Shown here one piece after another: positions 11,201 to 21,943 of a DNA stretch of 64,000 nucleotides. The stretch's first letter is position 1. Each line of letters opens with the position of its first letter. Source of the stretch: Cunninghamia lanceolata (lineage: Eukaryota; Streptophyta; Pinopsida; Cupressales; Cupressaceae). The DNA lies in assembly GCA_027924645.1 (NCBI GenBank), contig BSBN01000297.1:9486001-9550000 (forward strand). The letters are read 5' to 3'. Made by a program: the position numbers and the translations under genes. The notes beneath the pieces are model-generated. The model saw nothing but the letters and a program-made list of their open reading frames with translations, was not told the DNA's origin and made no database searches.

Positions 11201-12576
11201 GCCAGGAGCTTTCCCCTTATTCATCCCAAACACAACCTCCTCCATTTTAGCTAGGGAAATCAGACGAGTAAGAGAAGCATTCAAATAATTAGAAATCAAT
11301 GAAGGAATGTAAGCAAGGACCATATTCTCATCAACCTCAGCAGGAGGTGAGTCTTCAGTAAACAGAGCAGAATAAAACTGACGAGTCTCTATAGACAAAG
11401 CCTATTGCGAGAAAATCGAAAGACCCTCAGAGTTAACAAGAGAAGAGATATAACACTTATTCTGACGAGCTTGCATAGAATGATGGAAGAAAGCAGTATT
11501 CCTATCACCCTCTTGAAGCCAGTCAATCCTTGCCTTTTGTTTCTAGAAAATCTCCTCTCGGAGCTCCCACTCTTCCACCAATTTCAGAGCCTGGGACTTA
11601 GCATGTCCCAGAGCCTCTGAAAATCCCAAATCATGAATTCGATGAGTAATACTAACAAGATGAGCCTGCGCTTCTCTTTTCTTGGTCTAAAGATTGCCAA
11701 AACATGACCTATTCCATCACTTAAGATGATACTTGATATGTTGCAGCTTCTTAACAAGACAATACATAGCTGTACCATACACAAGGGCCCCATCCCGCCA
11801 CCACTGGGCAACAAGGTCATACAAGGACGGATCTCAAAGCCACATAAGTTGAAATTTGAAAGGAGGATTCTTTGGAGTAGGAAAAGAAGAAGCAGAAAAC
11901 ATGATTGGCTAATGATCAGAGCCACACCAATCAAGAATCTCAGAACAAGTGACCATGCTACCGCCTATCCAAAAACTAGAAACAAGAAATCTATCCAGCC
12001 ACTCAGATATCGCTTTTGGCCCGGTCCTTCTATTATTCCAAGTGAAAATTCCATTAGAGGGTTTAACATCAATAAGAGCAAGAGAATCCACATTTGCCTG
12101 AAAAAGATCTGAAGCAGGACCAAGCCTAGGCAACCCCCTCTTTTCTCCTTCAAACACAACATAGAATTGAAATCACTAGCTAAGATCCAAGGAAGAAAAG
12201 GAGCATAAGACCGAGCAAACCTGATATGGGACCAAAGCTAGATTTTACCATGGATGTCAATTGGAGCATAAATATTACTGACCAAAATAGTCTCCCCAAA
12301 TTCCAAAACCAAAGCCACCACAGAAATAGAGGAATGGCTAGAAATCCACCAGCGAGGAACAACCTTTTGTGGATCCCAGAAAAGAGCTAGACCTCCAGAG
12401 TTTCCCCTAGAACCAATACACTAACATTGACCAGAAGACCAAATACGGGGAGCATACTGAAGCTTAGTCTCTTGAACGCAAAAGATATCTAGAAAATGAA
12501 CCACAATCAAATCTTGAATAGCCTTTTGACGGGGGGTGCTATTCAACCCCCATGCATTCCATGAAAGAATAATCAT
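8257..12576 (-). pseudogene. LINE ORF2 remnant: endonuclease, reverse transcriptase, RNase H
   Basis: It starts at ATG 12576 with the endonuclease motif MIILSWNAWGLN and QETKL. After a frameshift near 12160 come GIFTWNNRR, LDRFLVS and SEILDWCGSDH. The RT region has KAPGPDGF (about 11190), FRPIVLCNVVYKIITKLI, DMAKAYDRVKW (about 10829), RGLHQGDPLSPYLF and the catalytic FADD (about 10500-10511), then NEKKS and LVYLGVPL. A zinc-binding segment CVLCRNYEESVSHLFFQC (9290 region) follows. RNase H has KINTDVSSRGNPSHA (about 8780), then NNLMKA with a stop where NNxAEA is expected, so the catalytic Glu is Lys. It ends with EWNSVVDCLAKWA. Further frameshifts lie near 10835 and 9700. This would have copied its own RNA by target-primed reverse transcription. 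Confidence 0.88.
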
Positions 12577-13205
12577 GAGGAAGGTGGAGAGAAGAGGGCA
12601 TCAATGGTCTTAACTAACCTAGATTCCACCAACAAATCCCCATTGGACTTAATCTTGTCCACATCCCTTTTACGACCAGCTTTAGAGGAATTATCAAGAT
12701 TACCCCTCTTAAGAGGGCGTTGCAACACCCCCAAAACATGAGATAATCCTTGTGCCTTACTGGCAGGCAACACCTCCTTAGCTAAATCTACTAATACAAT
12801 GTCATCCTGTGGATCGGCAGAGGCATCAGGAAGCCTAGAATTCCCCTACTCCAAAGCCAAAGAAATATCCTTAACAACAATTCCCTGCTCCAGCCTTGTA
12901 TCCATACCAGTGGCCCTAGAAGGAAACTCAATAGGCATCCCCTCTTCTAAGGCCTGATTATCCAAGACCTCAAAATGATTGAAACCCTGATCACTCTGTC
13001 TATTTTTATAGGCCCGTTTCTGTCCCCTTCCTTTAGCCCTCAGCTTAACAGGAATGAAGCCATCCTTATTAGTCCCACCCTTAGCCACAGGTGACTTGCC
13101 TTTATCCCCCTTCTCCACCGAAGGCCCTGAAGAAGGAGGAGAAGAAACCCTTGCAGCTTTGGGTGCCTGAGGACATTGGTGCTGAAGGTGTCCATACTCT
13201 TCAAA
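12573..13205 (-). pseudogene. LINE ORF1 remnant, gag-like with zinc knuckle half
   Basis: The frame opens with EEYGHLQHQCPQ, the second half of a CCHC knuckle whose first cysteines are lost to truncation. A Pro/Ser/Lys-rich basic tail follows (KGKSPVAKGG, KLRAKGRGQKRAYKNR), as in the nucleic-acid-binding ORF1 of plant L1 elements. One internal TAG near 12845 breaks it. The same frame then continues to a TGA at 12573. That stop overlaps the ORF2 start in an ATGA arrangement (minus strand), suggesting coupled translation of the two reading frames in the active ancestor. Confidence 0.7.
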
Positions 13206-13212
13206 TATTATT

Positions 13213-13217
13213 GATAT
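13213..13217 (+). other. Target site duplication GATAT, left copy
   Basis: Five bases directly before the left LTR. They are identical to 15853-15857 directly after the right LTR, showing one insertion event of the element 13218-15852. Confidence 0.85.
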
Positions 13218-13502
13218 TATTAGTGTACACATTTCATTTGGCTTAATTTGGCCATATTTGGAAGCCTCATTCTATGCACATGGCATAAGACACCTCAACT
13301 GGGTGTGTGGTAGTTATGAAGAGTTCTTCAAACTCTTTCACTCCACTTAGCTTGCCACATCTACTTGAGATCTCCTTAATTTATGGGATTGACTCCTATT
13401 AACTCAAGGTTGCTCAAGGCTACATGTACTTGTCACATTGACTTCCAATTCACTCCAAATTTGTGATTAGCATTCATCTTATAGATCCTACAAATTCTAA
13501 TA
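13218..13502 (+). repeat. 5' LTR of the non-autonomous element
   Basis: 285 bp from TATTAGTGTACAC to CAAATTCTAATA. Aligned to 15568-15852 without gaps. Confidence 0.92.
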
Positions 13503-13514
13503 TGGTATCAGAGC
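13503..13514 (+). other. Primer-binding site, initiator Met tRNA
   Basis: TGGTATCAGAGC is a perfect match to the plant initiator-Met tRNA 3'-end complement used by many LTR retrotransposons. It starts at the first base after the LTR. Confidence 0.92.
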
Positions 13515-13979
13515 AAACTGAGTTGTTTGCTAGTTCATTTTGGAGTCAAAAAGTCTTTGCATTTGCAAGAGACATTCCATCTAGCAGAGCATTTGAACCC
13601 CTATTGGACACGTGTGATTTGGGCATGTGATTTTGCCTGCAGAATATACTGAATGTGTAGCAGTGAGTAGTTTGTGATTTTTGAAGGATTGCTAGAGCTA
13701 GTCTCCACTGTTGGTCACTGATATTCATAGATTGTAGTCTTCCTTGAAGGAAGTTGTAGTCTTCACTCTGAATCGAGGGATTGATCTATCTCTTTTTGTA
13801 CTAGCCACCGCCATTATTCATCTCTGGTTTGTGATTTGACCCTACATTCAAGGGAATGCAGAACATATTACAGAGCATAGCATGTGAAGGGACATTGCCC
13901 ATTTGTAGAATGACCTGGCTATTTTATCAATTCTCTTGGTCAAATATTTTGGTTTATGTGGCGTAGACTGCTGTATTTC

Positions 13980-14177
13980 TTAGCTGAGTTTGGCCCTTGT
14001 CTTTGATGCCTTTGTGGCATATTGCCCAGAGACTTTATTATCGCTAAGATTCATCTCAGGAGGAATGCTGCTGGTGAACTCATTCTCGTCAAGGAAAAGA
14101 ACCTGCAGGCCTAACAAGTTGCCTATGTTGTGAGGTAGAGTGCCAGTGAGCATATTGTTTGAATATATTGTAAGCAT
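13980..14177 (-). pseudogene. Captured leucine-rich-repeat fragment inside the LTR element
   Basis: The minus strand reads NNMLTGTLPHNIGNLLGLQV, then LFLDENEFTSSIPPEM and NLSDNKVSGQ. This fits the plant extracellular LRR consensus (LxxNxLxGxLPxxIGNLxxLxxLxLxxN) for about two repeats, as in LRR receptor kinases. It has no start, signal peptide or kinase, and it sits in the interior of a retroelement. It is therefore read as a transduced gene piece rather than a gene. The missing residues between IPPEM and NLSDN indicate a small internal deletion. Confidence 0.65.
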
Positions 14178-14430
14178 ATTGTGGAATTCGAATCAGTGAC
14201 CTCTAAAGAAAGAGAACGAATGGGTTTTAAATGGCCGTGAGGGTGCAAAAATGTTTCTCATGGCTATGGATTCAGACTATGGCAAGTGGAGGGACATTCA
14301 TTCTTTTGAGCTTTGGTGGCCAGCAAAGCGCCATCAGATCTGCCATTATATGCCATTCTATTTTTTGTAGGCTTGTGATCTTGATCGATCAAAACCCCAA
14401 ATCCAATGGTCTTCATAGTCACCATAACTT

Positions 14431-14718
14431 TTGTCAACAGTCAGAGTGCTTCCTAGAGAAGTGCCAACATCACTGGCCACATCATTATCACATAGGCAAA
14501 TGGCTCTTGGTCATTTATTGCAGATACACTTCTTCAATGTGGCATTTGTGGTTTCCTCAAATGATCTTCAAAACTGCCAATGCGAGGATGTTAGATGGTT
14601 GCTGGGAACCAATAATCTGCAGGGTCACCATAACGATGAGTTCATGTCACTCCTTCAAACTGCTAGTGGTTTCCACCTGTGCAAGTGTCTAATAGGTGGC
14701 ATTTCAAGTTATTGTTAA
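14431..14718 (+). pseudogene. Second LRR-like fragment, opposite orientation
   Basis: The plus-strand frame contains LGTNNLQGHHNDEFMSLL (about 14602-14655), preceded by REVPTSLATSL and SSNDLQNC. The pattern NNLQGxxxxEFMSLL resembles the LRR unit that in receptor-like kinases commonly precedes a LTGxLPxxIGNL unit. That following unit is what lies on the minus strand at 13980-14177. The two may be parts of one captured gene separated by an inversion. The match is weaker than for the minus-strand fragment. It could also be a chance resemblance. Confidence 0.4.
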
Positions 14719-14979
14719 CATTTTGTGAGTATGCAGTGGTCTTCGCACCCATCAGCACTAACATTATACGTTCTATTTGTTAAACAATATATGTTACAAC
14801 TTACGTAACAATTTATGTTATCTTTTTATTACATTAGTTGTTTAAACATACTTTAGAATGCACTATCATTATAAAGTGCCAAAATTTAGAGGGGATAAAA
14901 ATAGTGAGTCATAGGGAAGTTTTTCAAACGACAAAATCATATTGGGATAAAAATATTGAATTATTAGGGGGTTCATAGA

Positions 14980-15410
14980 GTTGTGTCGAGAGCATTTCAG
15001 AGTTGTGCTAAGAGCACTTCCACAAAGATATGTCAAGTACACTTCCACCACTACTTCATCATTCTTCAACATTTTTTTTCTGCATTGTATTGAGATGTGT
15101 CACGAACAATTCCACTACAACATCACTATCACCTAATCCTACATGTGCATTCAAAGTTGTTTCCAAGAGAACTTCTAGAGATTCATCACAACAAAAAATT
15201 GATATCAATTCATTTGCTTCTATAGAGTTTAGAGTTGCTTCATAGAAGGCTTCCACAGAATCTTCAAAGTAGGACTTCACATTGGATTTGAATTGTAGCC
15301 ATATGGCATCCAATCGATATTCCACACATGGATCTTATAAGAATTGTAGGACTAGATCACTTTTAGTTGTATTGTGTCAAGTGCACTTCCATTGAGTCGT
15401 GTCCAATACA
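14980..15410 (+). repeat. Degenerate tandem motif TTGTGTCxAGxGCACTTCCAC
   Basis: Within the element interior a 25-45 bp motif recurs imperfectly: GTTGTGTCGAGAGCATTTC (14981), GTTGTGCTAAGAGCACTTCCAC (about 15003), TATGTCAAGTACACTTCCAC, GATGTGTCACGAACAATTCCAC, and TTGTGTCAAGTGCACTTCCA (about 15372). It explains the non-coding Ser/Thr-rich open frames here. Confidence 0.5.
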
Positions 15411-15558
15411 CTTTCTTATTTTTTTCTCTTTTGGGGGGTAGTTTTTTCCCTTTGGGTTTTTTTACCTTTCTCCACTTATGAGAGTTTTAATTGTACATGG
15501 GTACCTCATCAGGCCTTGTTGCAGGGACCCATCTTTTTCACCCATCTAAGTTGTGCTT

Positions 15559-15567
15559 AAGGGGGGG
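15559..15567 (+). other. Polypurine tract of the non-autonomous element
   Basis: AAGGGGGGG directly abuts the right LTR (TATTAG), the expected plus-strand priming site. Confidence 0.85.
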
Positions 15568-15852
15568 TATTAGTGTACACATTTCATTTGGCTTAATTTG
15601 GCCATATTTGAAAGTCTCATTTTATGCACATGGCATAAGACACCTCAATTGGGTGTGTGGCAGTTATGAAGAATCCTTGGAACTCTTTCACTCCACTTAG
15701 CTTGCCACAACTACTTGATATCTCCTTAAGTTATGGGATTTACTCCCATTAACTCAAGGTTGCTCAAGGCTATATGTACTTGTCACATTGACTTCCAATT
15801 CACTCCAAATTTGTGATTAGCATTCATCTTATAGATCTTGCAAATTCTAATA
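15568..15852 (+). repeat. 3' LTR of the non-autonomous element
   Basis: 285 bp, same termini as the left LTR (TATTAG...CTAATA). Followed by GATAT. Confidence 0.92.
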
Positions 15853-15857
15853 GATAT
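15853..15857 (+). other. Target site duplication GATAT, right copy
   Basis: Identical to 13213-13217. Confidence 0.85.
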
Positions 15858-16514
15858 AAATGTCTTTTTTGGTAATTAAGATATCTTTCTAATCTTTCCT
15901 AACTTGACCTAGAATAGTTTGGAGGAATAAGTATTATTTCATTGAGAAGAAGATATCTAGTTGTGGATTATAAATGTATGACGATCCTTTACCCTTTGTT
16001 TGATAAGAATATCTATTTATTTGGTTGTCTATTATGAATAAAATCATTTCACGATTATAAGTCCAAATCCTAAACTACGTCTCTGCGCTATGCGTATGTA
16101 GGCAAGGCCATCATGGATGAGCCCCTGAGACATTAGGTCAGCCCTTGGGGCCTTAGGCTAGAATATTATTATTTGATATGTATTTGATGGAATTTGTAGA
16201 ACTAATATCTACATTTAGTCTTACAGATACAGGTCTATGGATTAAGAAAGATAGAGAAGATAAGGAAGAGCAATCCATCTTGTGAAAAGATGTTCTTATG
16301 AATTTCTCTGTGAATGAGAAGAGTTTTATAATAGATGTTATATCTTACATTTACAGTTACAAGGATTTGAATAAATCTACTTTTTAGATATGATGTTTAA
16401 AGTTTAAATGAATTAGAAATTTACTCTCCTGTTTATTATTATATTTCCATTATTTTTAATTAATTTAATATTAATTGTTAATATCTTGAGTGGGCATTAC
16501 ATAGGTATCAGAGC
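15858..16514 (+). mobile_element. Probable remnant of another LTR with primer site
   Basis: The region ends GAGTGGGCATTACA (to 16501) and is followed by TAGGTATCAGAGC (16502-16514), one base off the initiator-Met primer site TGGTATCAGAGC. That is the layout of an LTR end plus primer site. The LTR start and partner LTR were not found, and no gag-pol follows. Confidence 0.45.
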
Positions 16515-16791
16515 ACTAGGTTGCAACACTTGGGAGCTTTGGGGAAAAAGTGGAACCTATTTCACTAATGTGAAAAATGGATGATTTACGTTTGAATATG
16601 ATTGTAGCTTAATGAAATGATTAGGATGTCTTTGATTATAATATATTTCAAAAGCACTAATGTTTTATTAAGATGTATTGTAGGACGAGTGGCCCAATTA
16701 CTTGTTTTATGAAGAAATGCGAAGAGTTTTAATAGAAGGGAAAAAAGTGAATCATTTTTCGTAAAAAGAAAGAGTTGTCATTTTCTCTAAC
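16515..16791. other. Non-coding DNA, possible leader of an LTR remnant
   Basis: No reading frame or motif is recognised. It lies between the primer-site-like sequence and the right inverted-repeat arm. Confidence 0.35.
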
Positions 16792-17033
16792 TGAATCACC
16801 TAGCCTTTCATATGCCCATCAAGACTTTTCATTTCTTCCTCTTACACTAGTTCCACTACTCTAAAATAATCTATTTTAATCTTTTGCAATCATTGAAGTA
16901 TTTCCATGGTTTCCTCATTAAACTTCCAATATAATAATAGAATAAACACATAATTGGCAAATGCATTATTCACTTTAGTAATCATTATTAAATTATTTAA
17001 CAATAAAATATCATAATTTCAGATATACCTTAC
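16792..17033 (-). repeat. Right arm of the 242-bp inverted repeat pair
   Basis: Reverse complement of 6281-6522 over its full length, about 94% identical. The LINE and the small LTR element lie between the arms. Confidence 0.8.
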
Positions 17034-18709
17034 ACATAATATTGCAAGATATAAGCTAGGAAAGACCTTAAAGGACACAAAAAGTATACCCTAAAAGCTG
17101 AGGTTAACGCAAAGCTAAATAGAACTAGAATCTTGCAAAAAAGACAACTAAAATATAACTAGTGGAAAACTTTACAAATCCTAGCTATGAATGATGGAAA
17201 CAAGAAATAAAATGATGAAGAGACTCCAAAAAATACAAATATAGCACAAGGAACAGTGGTAGAGGACCCCATGGACCAAGAAACCTGTAAATAAAAGAGG
17301 TTAAAGACATGAAAATTCCTAAAATGTAGGGGTTCTATGGGCAAGGGTGCAAACACCATAAGTTTTTCCAACATGTTGTTTATGCTAAAAGGGTTCAAAC
17401 AAGCACTAGGAAAAGAATAAATACCATGGGGACCTACATAAACATCAAGACATAAGGAGGGGATACTACAGACATGGAAACACATCCAAGGATGTTAAAA
17501 ACCTACAAAAACTCATAAGAAATATTCAAGGAACAAAGGATTAGTATTGGGACAAGGGTGCCACTGAGTGTGTTAGAAATGTAGATGTCAAAATTGTATT
17601 AAACAATGAAAGAAAGATTCAAAATAACATAAAAAAGCTCACAACCCAATATCAACTCTTACTATAGTTTGAGCAATAATGGAACCTAAGATCTAATACA
17701 AAACATAAATTAAAACACACTATACCTCTATTGTTGTTGTAGATATGCTCCAAAGATCAAATGAATATGCTATGATTCAATGTGAATGCTCAAGTGCTAG
17801 GATATTTCTAACTTTGGCATCATGCAAGTACTATTAGATGCATGATGAATGTCCTTTGGGCAGGCCTCTTTAAATAGACTTTCCCATTAGGGCATGGACA
17901 ATTGTGATTGAAAGATGAAATCAATGGTTGGGACTAATTTCATGAAGATACTCCTTAGTTTTGTGACAAGTGGCATGATGAAATACCGCATGCAATATTG
18001 AGGGTCAAGATTATATTAAAGTGTAGGATGAAAAGGGATGTAGACATGTGGAAGAACGTGTAATATAAAAAATGTAATACCTTTAACTTTTGCATTACAT
18101 TAAATATGAGTTGGGTTGGAAAGTACTAGTTTACAGGAACTAAAATATAGAATCAACAAACTAAATTCATAATTGCAAATAGTAGAAAATAAAGAACCTA
18201 TCACCAAAAGATGAAGTTCACTATCTCAGATGCTAGTAGAAAATAAAGAGCCTAGAACCTAAGTGACCCCCTTTTTTCATGCCATTCAAGGTATCATCAT
18301 AGTAATTATTATCATTTTGTTAATAGAGACATCACCATAATGATACTTCTTTACTTTTTACATTTTTTTCCATAGATTATTGTAATAAGAGGTATGATCA
18401 CAAAGATACCTATTATGATGTTATTTGAGGTTGCTCCATAGTTGCAATAAATGAGTGTGAGGAAGTTTTAAAATCACTAGAGTTTAAGTTATTGTTTAGG
18501 TGATATATTAAAAATTACTATCAAATGGTTCGTATTTAATACTCCATAATATATATGAAGGTAGAAATAAACTATCTTTGAATGGGAATCATTGCTCTTC
18601 AAACTAGTATTGGAAAAGCTATCAACAAGGAAATCACTTGAAAAGGTAGTGTTGTGACCTTTCCCAATGTATACCCCTTTCTTCGGCCAAGGCAAAGAAA
18701 GGGTACTAT
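17034..18709. other. Non-coding DNA, no gene recognised
   Basis: Short frames only. A minus-strand TATA-like CTATTTAAAGAGGC (near 17868-17881) and TGTTAGAAATGTAGATGTC (17570 region) resemble LTR promoter and terminus features. No paired repeat was found, so no element is called. Confidence 0.35.
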
Positions 18710-19369
18710 TGTGCCTTGCACACACACCTCATTTTATCAAATGGAGACCCCCTTTTTTGCTTTGGCTTGGAGTTTCAACCTTTCCTCTTTGTGATAATGA
18801 GAAAGTGAAATTATGCTTAAAATGCAGGATTTGTTCCAAATTTGAGTATATGGTATTTTGGAGTTGTTTGATGCCTTTCATGATTGATTTGGAGGAGTCT
18901 TTATAATTGGGTTTGTGCTTGAGAAGTAGCCATGTGTTGCCTTTTGTGCTGAAATTGGATGTCACTGCATTTTGCTCTAAATCCTCTGTCACTGGATATA
19001 GTCTTTGGAAGTGCTTATGTAGGAGGTATCATATTGAAATTCCTAGTTCTCACGCCTTAGATTTGCAAAATCATGTCAATTTCCACAAGGTTTCACTAAG
19101 GGGTTCATATGCCTTCACCTTGATGCATGTTCTTGGCACCCTGATTTGGCTAAGTCTAAAACCCTGAAAACCTTGAAAAATGGCTAAGTCTAAAATCTAG
19201 TGGATCTTCAAAAATCTAGAATCTGCATGTTAAATCCTATGGATCCGAAACTTATCTCAAACATCCTGATAGTATATTTAAAAATATTTAAAGTATAAGA
19301 AATTAAATAATTTTTAAATATACTTTACCCTAGGAAATTTAAAATCTGGCAGGAAAAACACCTCCTACT

Positions 19370-19920
19370 ACATTTTGCGCTAATATCCTATGTCACTAGA
19401 TATCAACACTGGACCCCATTCGCACAACTCAGCACTAAAAACCCACTTTATAGGATAGCGCTAAAACACATGCTCACTAGATATATCATGTGAGGCTTAA
19501 ATCCTCCGCTAAAAGGTTTGAAGGCATTTGTTAAGGGGTAGCGCTAAAATCTCACTGCACCGGATAGGCACTAAAAACAATCACAACCAGATATATCCAG
19601 CACACGCCGAATTCCCTGCAAATCTGCTCGCATTGAAATCCTCCACTGAAGACCCTTGGTACCTTTTCGTTGGTGCTAAAAATACACTACACATGATCAG
19701 TGCTAAAAAGTGTGCACACTAGACATATCACGTTGAAAATAAAGTCCCCACTGGACGTATTAGGAATAGTTAGCACTAATAATGGTCATCACGTGATATA
19801 TCTAGTGACTAAGGAAATCCCTACCAATCCAGTGACACCTAAAATCCTAGCCAAATACATGAATATATTTAGTGCTAAAATTGACCTACATTGCACATAT
19901 CTAGTGAGGGCCAGAAACCC
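19370..19920 (+). repeat. Degenerate alternating motif array within LTR U3
   Basis: GCGCTAAAA or GTGCTAAAA alternates with CACTAGATATATC or CACTGGATAT at irregular 30-60 bp spacing, at least eight times. The same array is conserved in the other LTR (about 25757-26335). It looks like either an old minisatellite or clustered binding sites in the promoter part of the LTR. Confidence 0.55.
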
Positions 19921-21103
19921 CGCTTTTTGCCAATTTGGACCAAAAAACTCATTTTTCAAAGGTGAAATTGGATTTTCTTGGTGAATTTGAATTTTGTATC
20001 CATTTATTAAATGTGAATGACCATTTTTGTCATATTTGTACTGATTTTGGGCATGTTTTGCATCAATTAATGCCACTACACCTGAATATCCAGTGACCCC
20101 TTAAAAGTCCCACTTTTTACAAAAATGGGTCTAAAAATGTGAAATAAAAGTATCTAAATGGATTCAAATAGCTATAAAAACCTTCTAGATCATTATATTG
20201 GCCAAATGGGTACTTGAAAATAGTCAAAAACACAGAAAATCATGTGAAAATCACTGGATTTGTGAAGATCGGCATAAGAAAGTAACATTGACAATGAGTT
20301 TTCCCAGATGAATCCATGACTGCAAATGGACATATCTTGGTCTATATTCATGGAAAGTGACTTTTTATGATGAAATTGATGCTTGGCATTGTGGATTGCA
20401 GGTCTGAGTGAACACAAGAGCTTGTTGGAGCTGTCTTGGAAGGATGAACACACAGAGATGTTGTGCTGACCTAGATATGTAGAATTATCATTTTGTCAAC
20501 CAAATTGTTGTCGCACCTATGAGAGAAATTTAGTATGATGTCAAAGATGATGAGGATAAGTCCTAGGAGCTAGAGACAGTGAAGATCATGCCTACTTCAT
20601 TATTGATTCCTACAGATCCAATTCAATGTACATGACATGTTCACAGTTGTCCCAGCGATCCAGTCATCAAATGTTAATCCAGCAAGCATCCAACTAGATA
20701 TGACTTCTTCAAAAACATGCCACATACTCTTCTAGACCAGTCAACACATTGGAAAAGTCATTTGTCATATTAGACAACTCAAAAGTGATGAACAGTGACA
20801 TGATCCAGTCAGCATATGCAATCCTGTCAAGCCACATCAGCCCATATTTTCAAGTGTCATCTGACTTTATTTTGACTTCTTTTGCTCTTAGAAATTGGTT
20901 CTTCCTCATATATAGCCAAATGGGTACTCATTTTGTCCAAGTTCAATGTATTTTAAGGTTGTATTTTGTCTTTTTCCTAGAGGACAAATGTAAACATGAA
21001 AATGTAACAAACTGATGTATCTCATTTAATGTAATGTAAATCTAGACCCTTAGTGTTGAGTTAATCTCCACCGTCCATGAAAAACTTGGTATGGTGCCTC
21101 CTC

Positions 21104-21110
21104 TATAAAA
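21104..21110 (+). promoter_or_regulatory. LTR promoter TATA box, left copy
   Basis: TATAAAA in CCTCTATAAAAGGGCCC. Conserved in the right LTR at 27526-27532. It divides the LTR into a U3 of about 2.4 kb and an R-U5 of about 0.8 kb. Confidence 0.6.
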
Positions 21111-21943
21111 GGGCCCATACTTTTCCTCATTGTAATAGATCTTTGATAGTGAATTGCTGAGACGCTGCCAAAGTGACCAATACAAACAGACTTTGCAAGA
21201 TTGATGGAAATTTGTCTATTGTGTTATCTCTTTTGCTTTTCATGGTTCACTTCGAATCTAAGATTAATTAAATGTGTTGTTACAATGTTGAATGAATGAT
21301 GAAGATATCTGATGAGTGCTTTGGTCGATACTATTGGTGCTTGCTGATTGTAAGTTACGGTGCATAGTTAGCCTAGGCCCTTCTATTGAATTCAGTTCAA
21401 TTGCATTTCATAAGTTAAATTACGCCATTGTTTGGGTATTTAATGAATGAATGTGATTTGAAAATATTAAGATTCCTTTGATGATTGCATCATTTTCAAT
21501 AAAATTGTGGTATCTGCAGCCTGATAAAGTAGAAAGTAGTTTGTTGAAAGCATTTATCTATCAACAACATTTCCTTCATTGTGATTGTCACTTAGGATTT
21601 CACCTTCTTCTCTAAACCCTTTATCCTTTTGCAGTTTATTTATAAACAGTTGTTAGATTTAGGTTTTTGAGTAGCAATCATATTGTAAATCTGCTAAGAA
21701 TTCCATAGGGTTTTTGCACACTTTGCTGTCATAGTTTTATCAAACCATCTCATTGCATGTAACTCCCCTTATTGGTACACCTAAAACATATCCACTAAAG
21801 TCATCCCTATAAGCTAAGACCTAGCTATATAAACCTTGGTGGAGTCCTATTCTAAATTTTTGGGATAGGATTCCTTTCAAGAGAGGTGAGATATCTCATA
21901 TCTTACCTACGTTGTTGTGTGCTAAAACCACCATCAACAGAAT

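Larger units (their letters stand above)
8252..13210 (-). mobile_element. Decayed plant LINE (non-LTR retrotransposon) with RNase H
   Basis: The element reads right to left: an ORF1 remnant with zinc knuckle, an APE-type endonuclease, reverse transcriptase, a zinc-binding domain and RNase H. Its 3' end carries TTTTAATAAAAC (minus strand of about 8279-8290) and a short A-rich tail (plus-strand T-run at 8252-8259), as expected for LINE retroposition. It is 5'-truncated inside ORF1 at about 13195-13210, just before the neighbouring LTR element. At least three frameshifts and many stops make it inactive. A clear LINE target duplication could not be fixed. Confidence 0.85.
13218..15852 (+). mobile_element. 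Complete non-autonomous LTR retrotransposon, 2,635 bp
   Basis: Two 285-bp LTRs (13218-13502 and 15568-15852) differ at about 17 positions (6%). A 12-base initiator-Met primer site starts directly after the left LTR. A purine tract ends directly before the right one, and GATAT is duplicated on both sides. The ends are TATTAG...CTAATA instead of TG...CA. The 2,065-bp interior has no gag, protease, RT or integrase, so it must have moved using another element's proteins. Its interior carries pieces resembling a host LRR gene. It lies directly beside the 5'-truncated end of the LINE. Confidence 0.92.
18710..21939 (+). repeat. 5' giant LTR (3,230 bp)
   Basis: Starts TGTGCCTTGC and ends ACCACCATCAACA. 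It contains a recurrent CGCTAAAA / CACTGGATATATC motif region (about 19370-19920), a TATA box (21104-21110) and about 800 bp of R-U5 after it. Open frames inside it have no motif and are duplicated in the other LTR as decayed copies. Confidence 0.75.

Noticed and set aside
9157..12112. Plus-strand open frames across the LINE
   Set aside because: They are antisense shadows of the minus-strand endonuclease and RT, which carry clear motifs.
8237..13212. Target site duplication for the LINE (CATATTCA-like on the left, CATACTCTTCA on the right)
   Set aside because: Similarity too short and gapped, and the right side may be altered by the neighbouring LTR insertion.
17560..18100. A minus-strand LTR suggested by TGTTAGAAATG and a TATA-like CTATTTAAAG
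   Set aside because: No partner repeat, primer site or purine tract found.
18489..20076. Short frames on both strands in the left giant LTR (e.g. 18667-18906, 19700-19984)
   Set aside because: Same sequences recur as decayed frames in the right LTR. They have no domain, and the LTR origin explains them.
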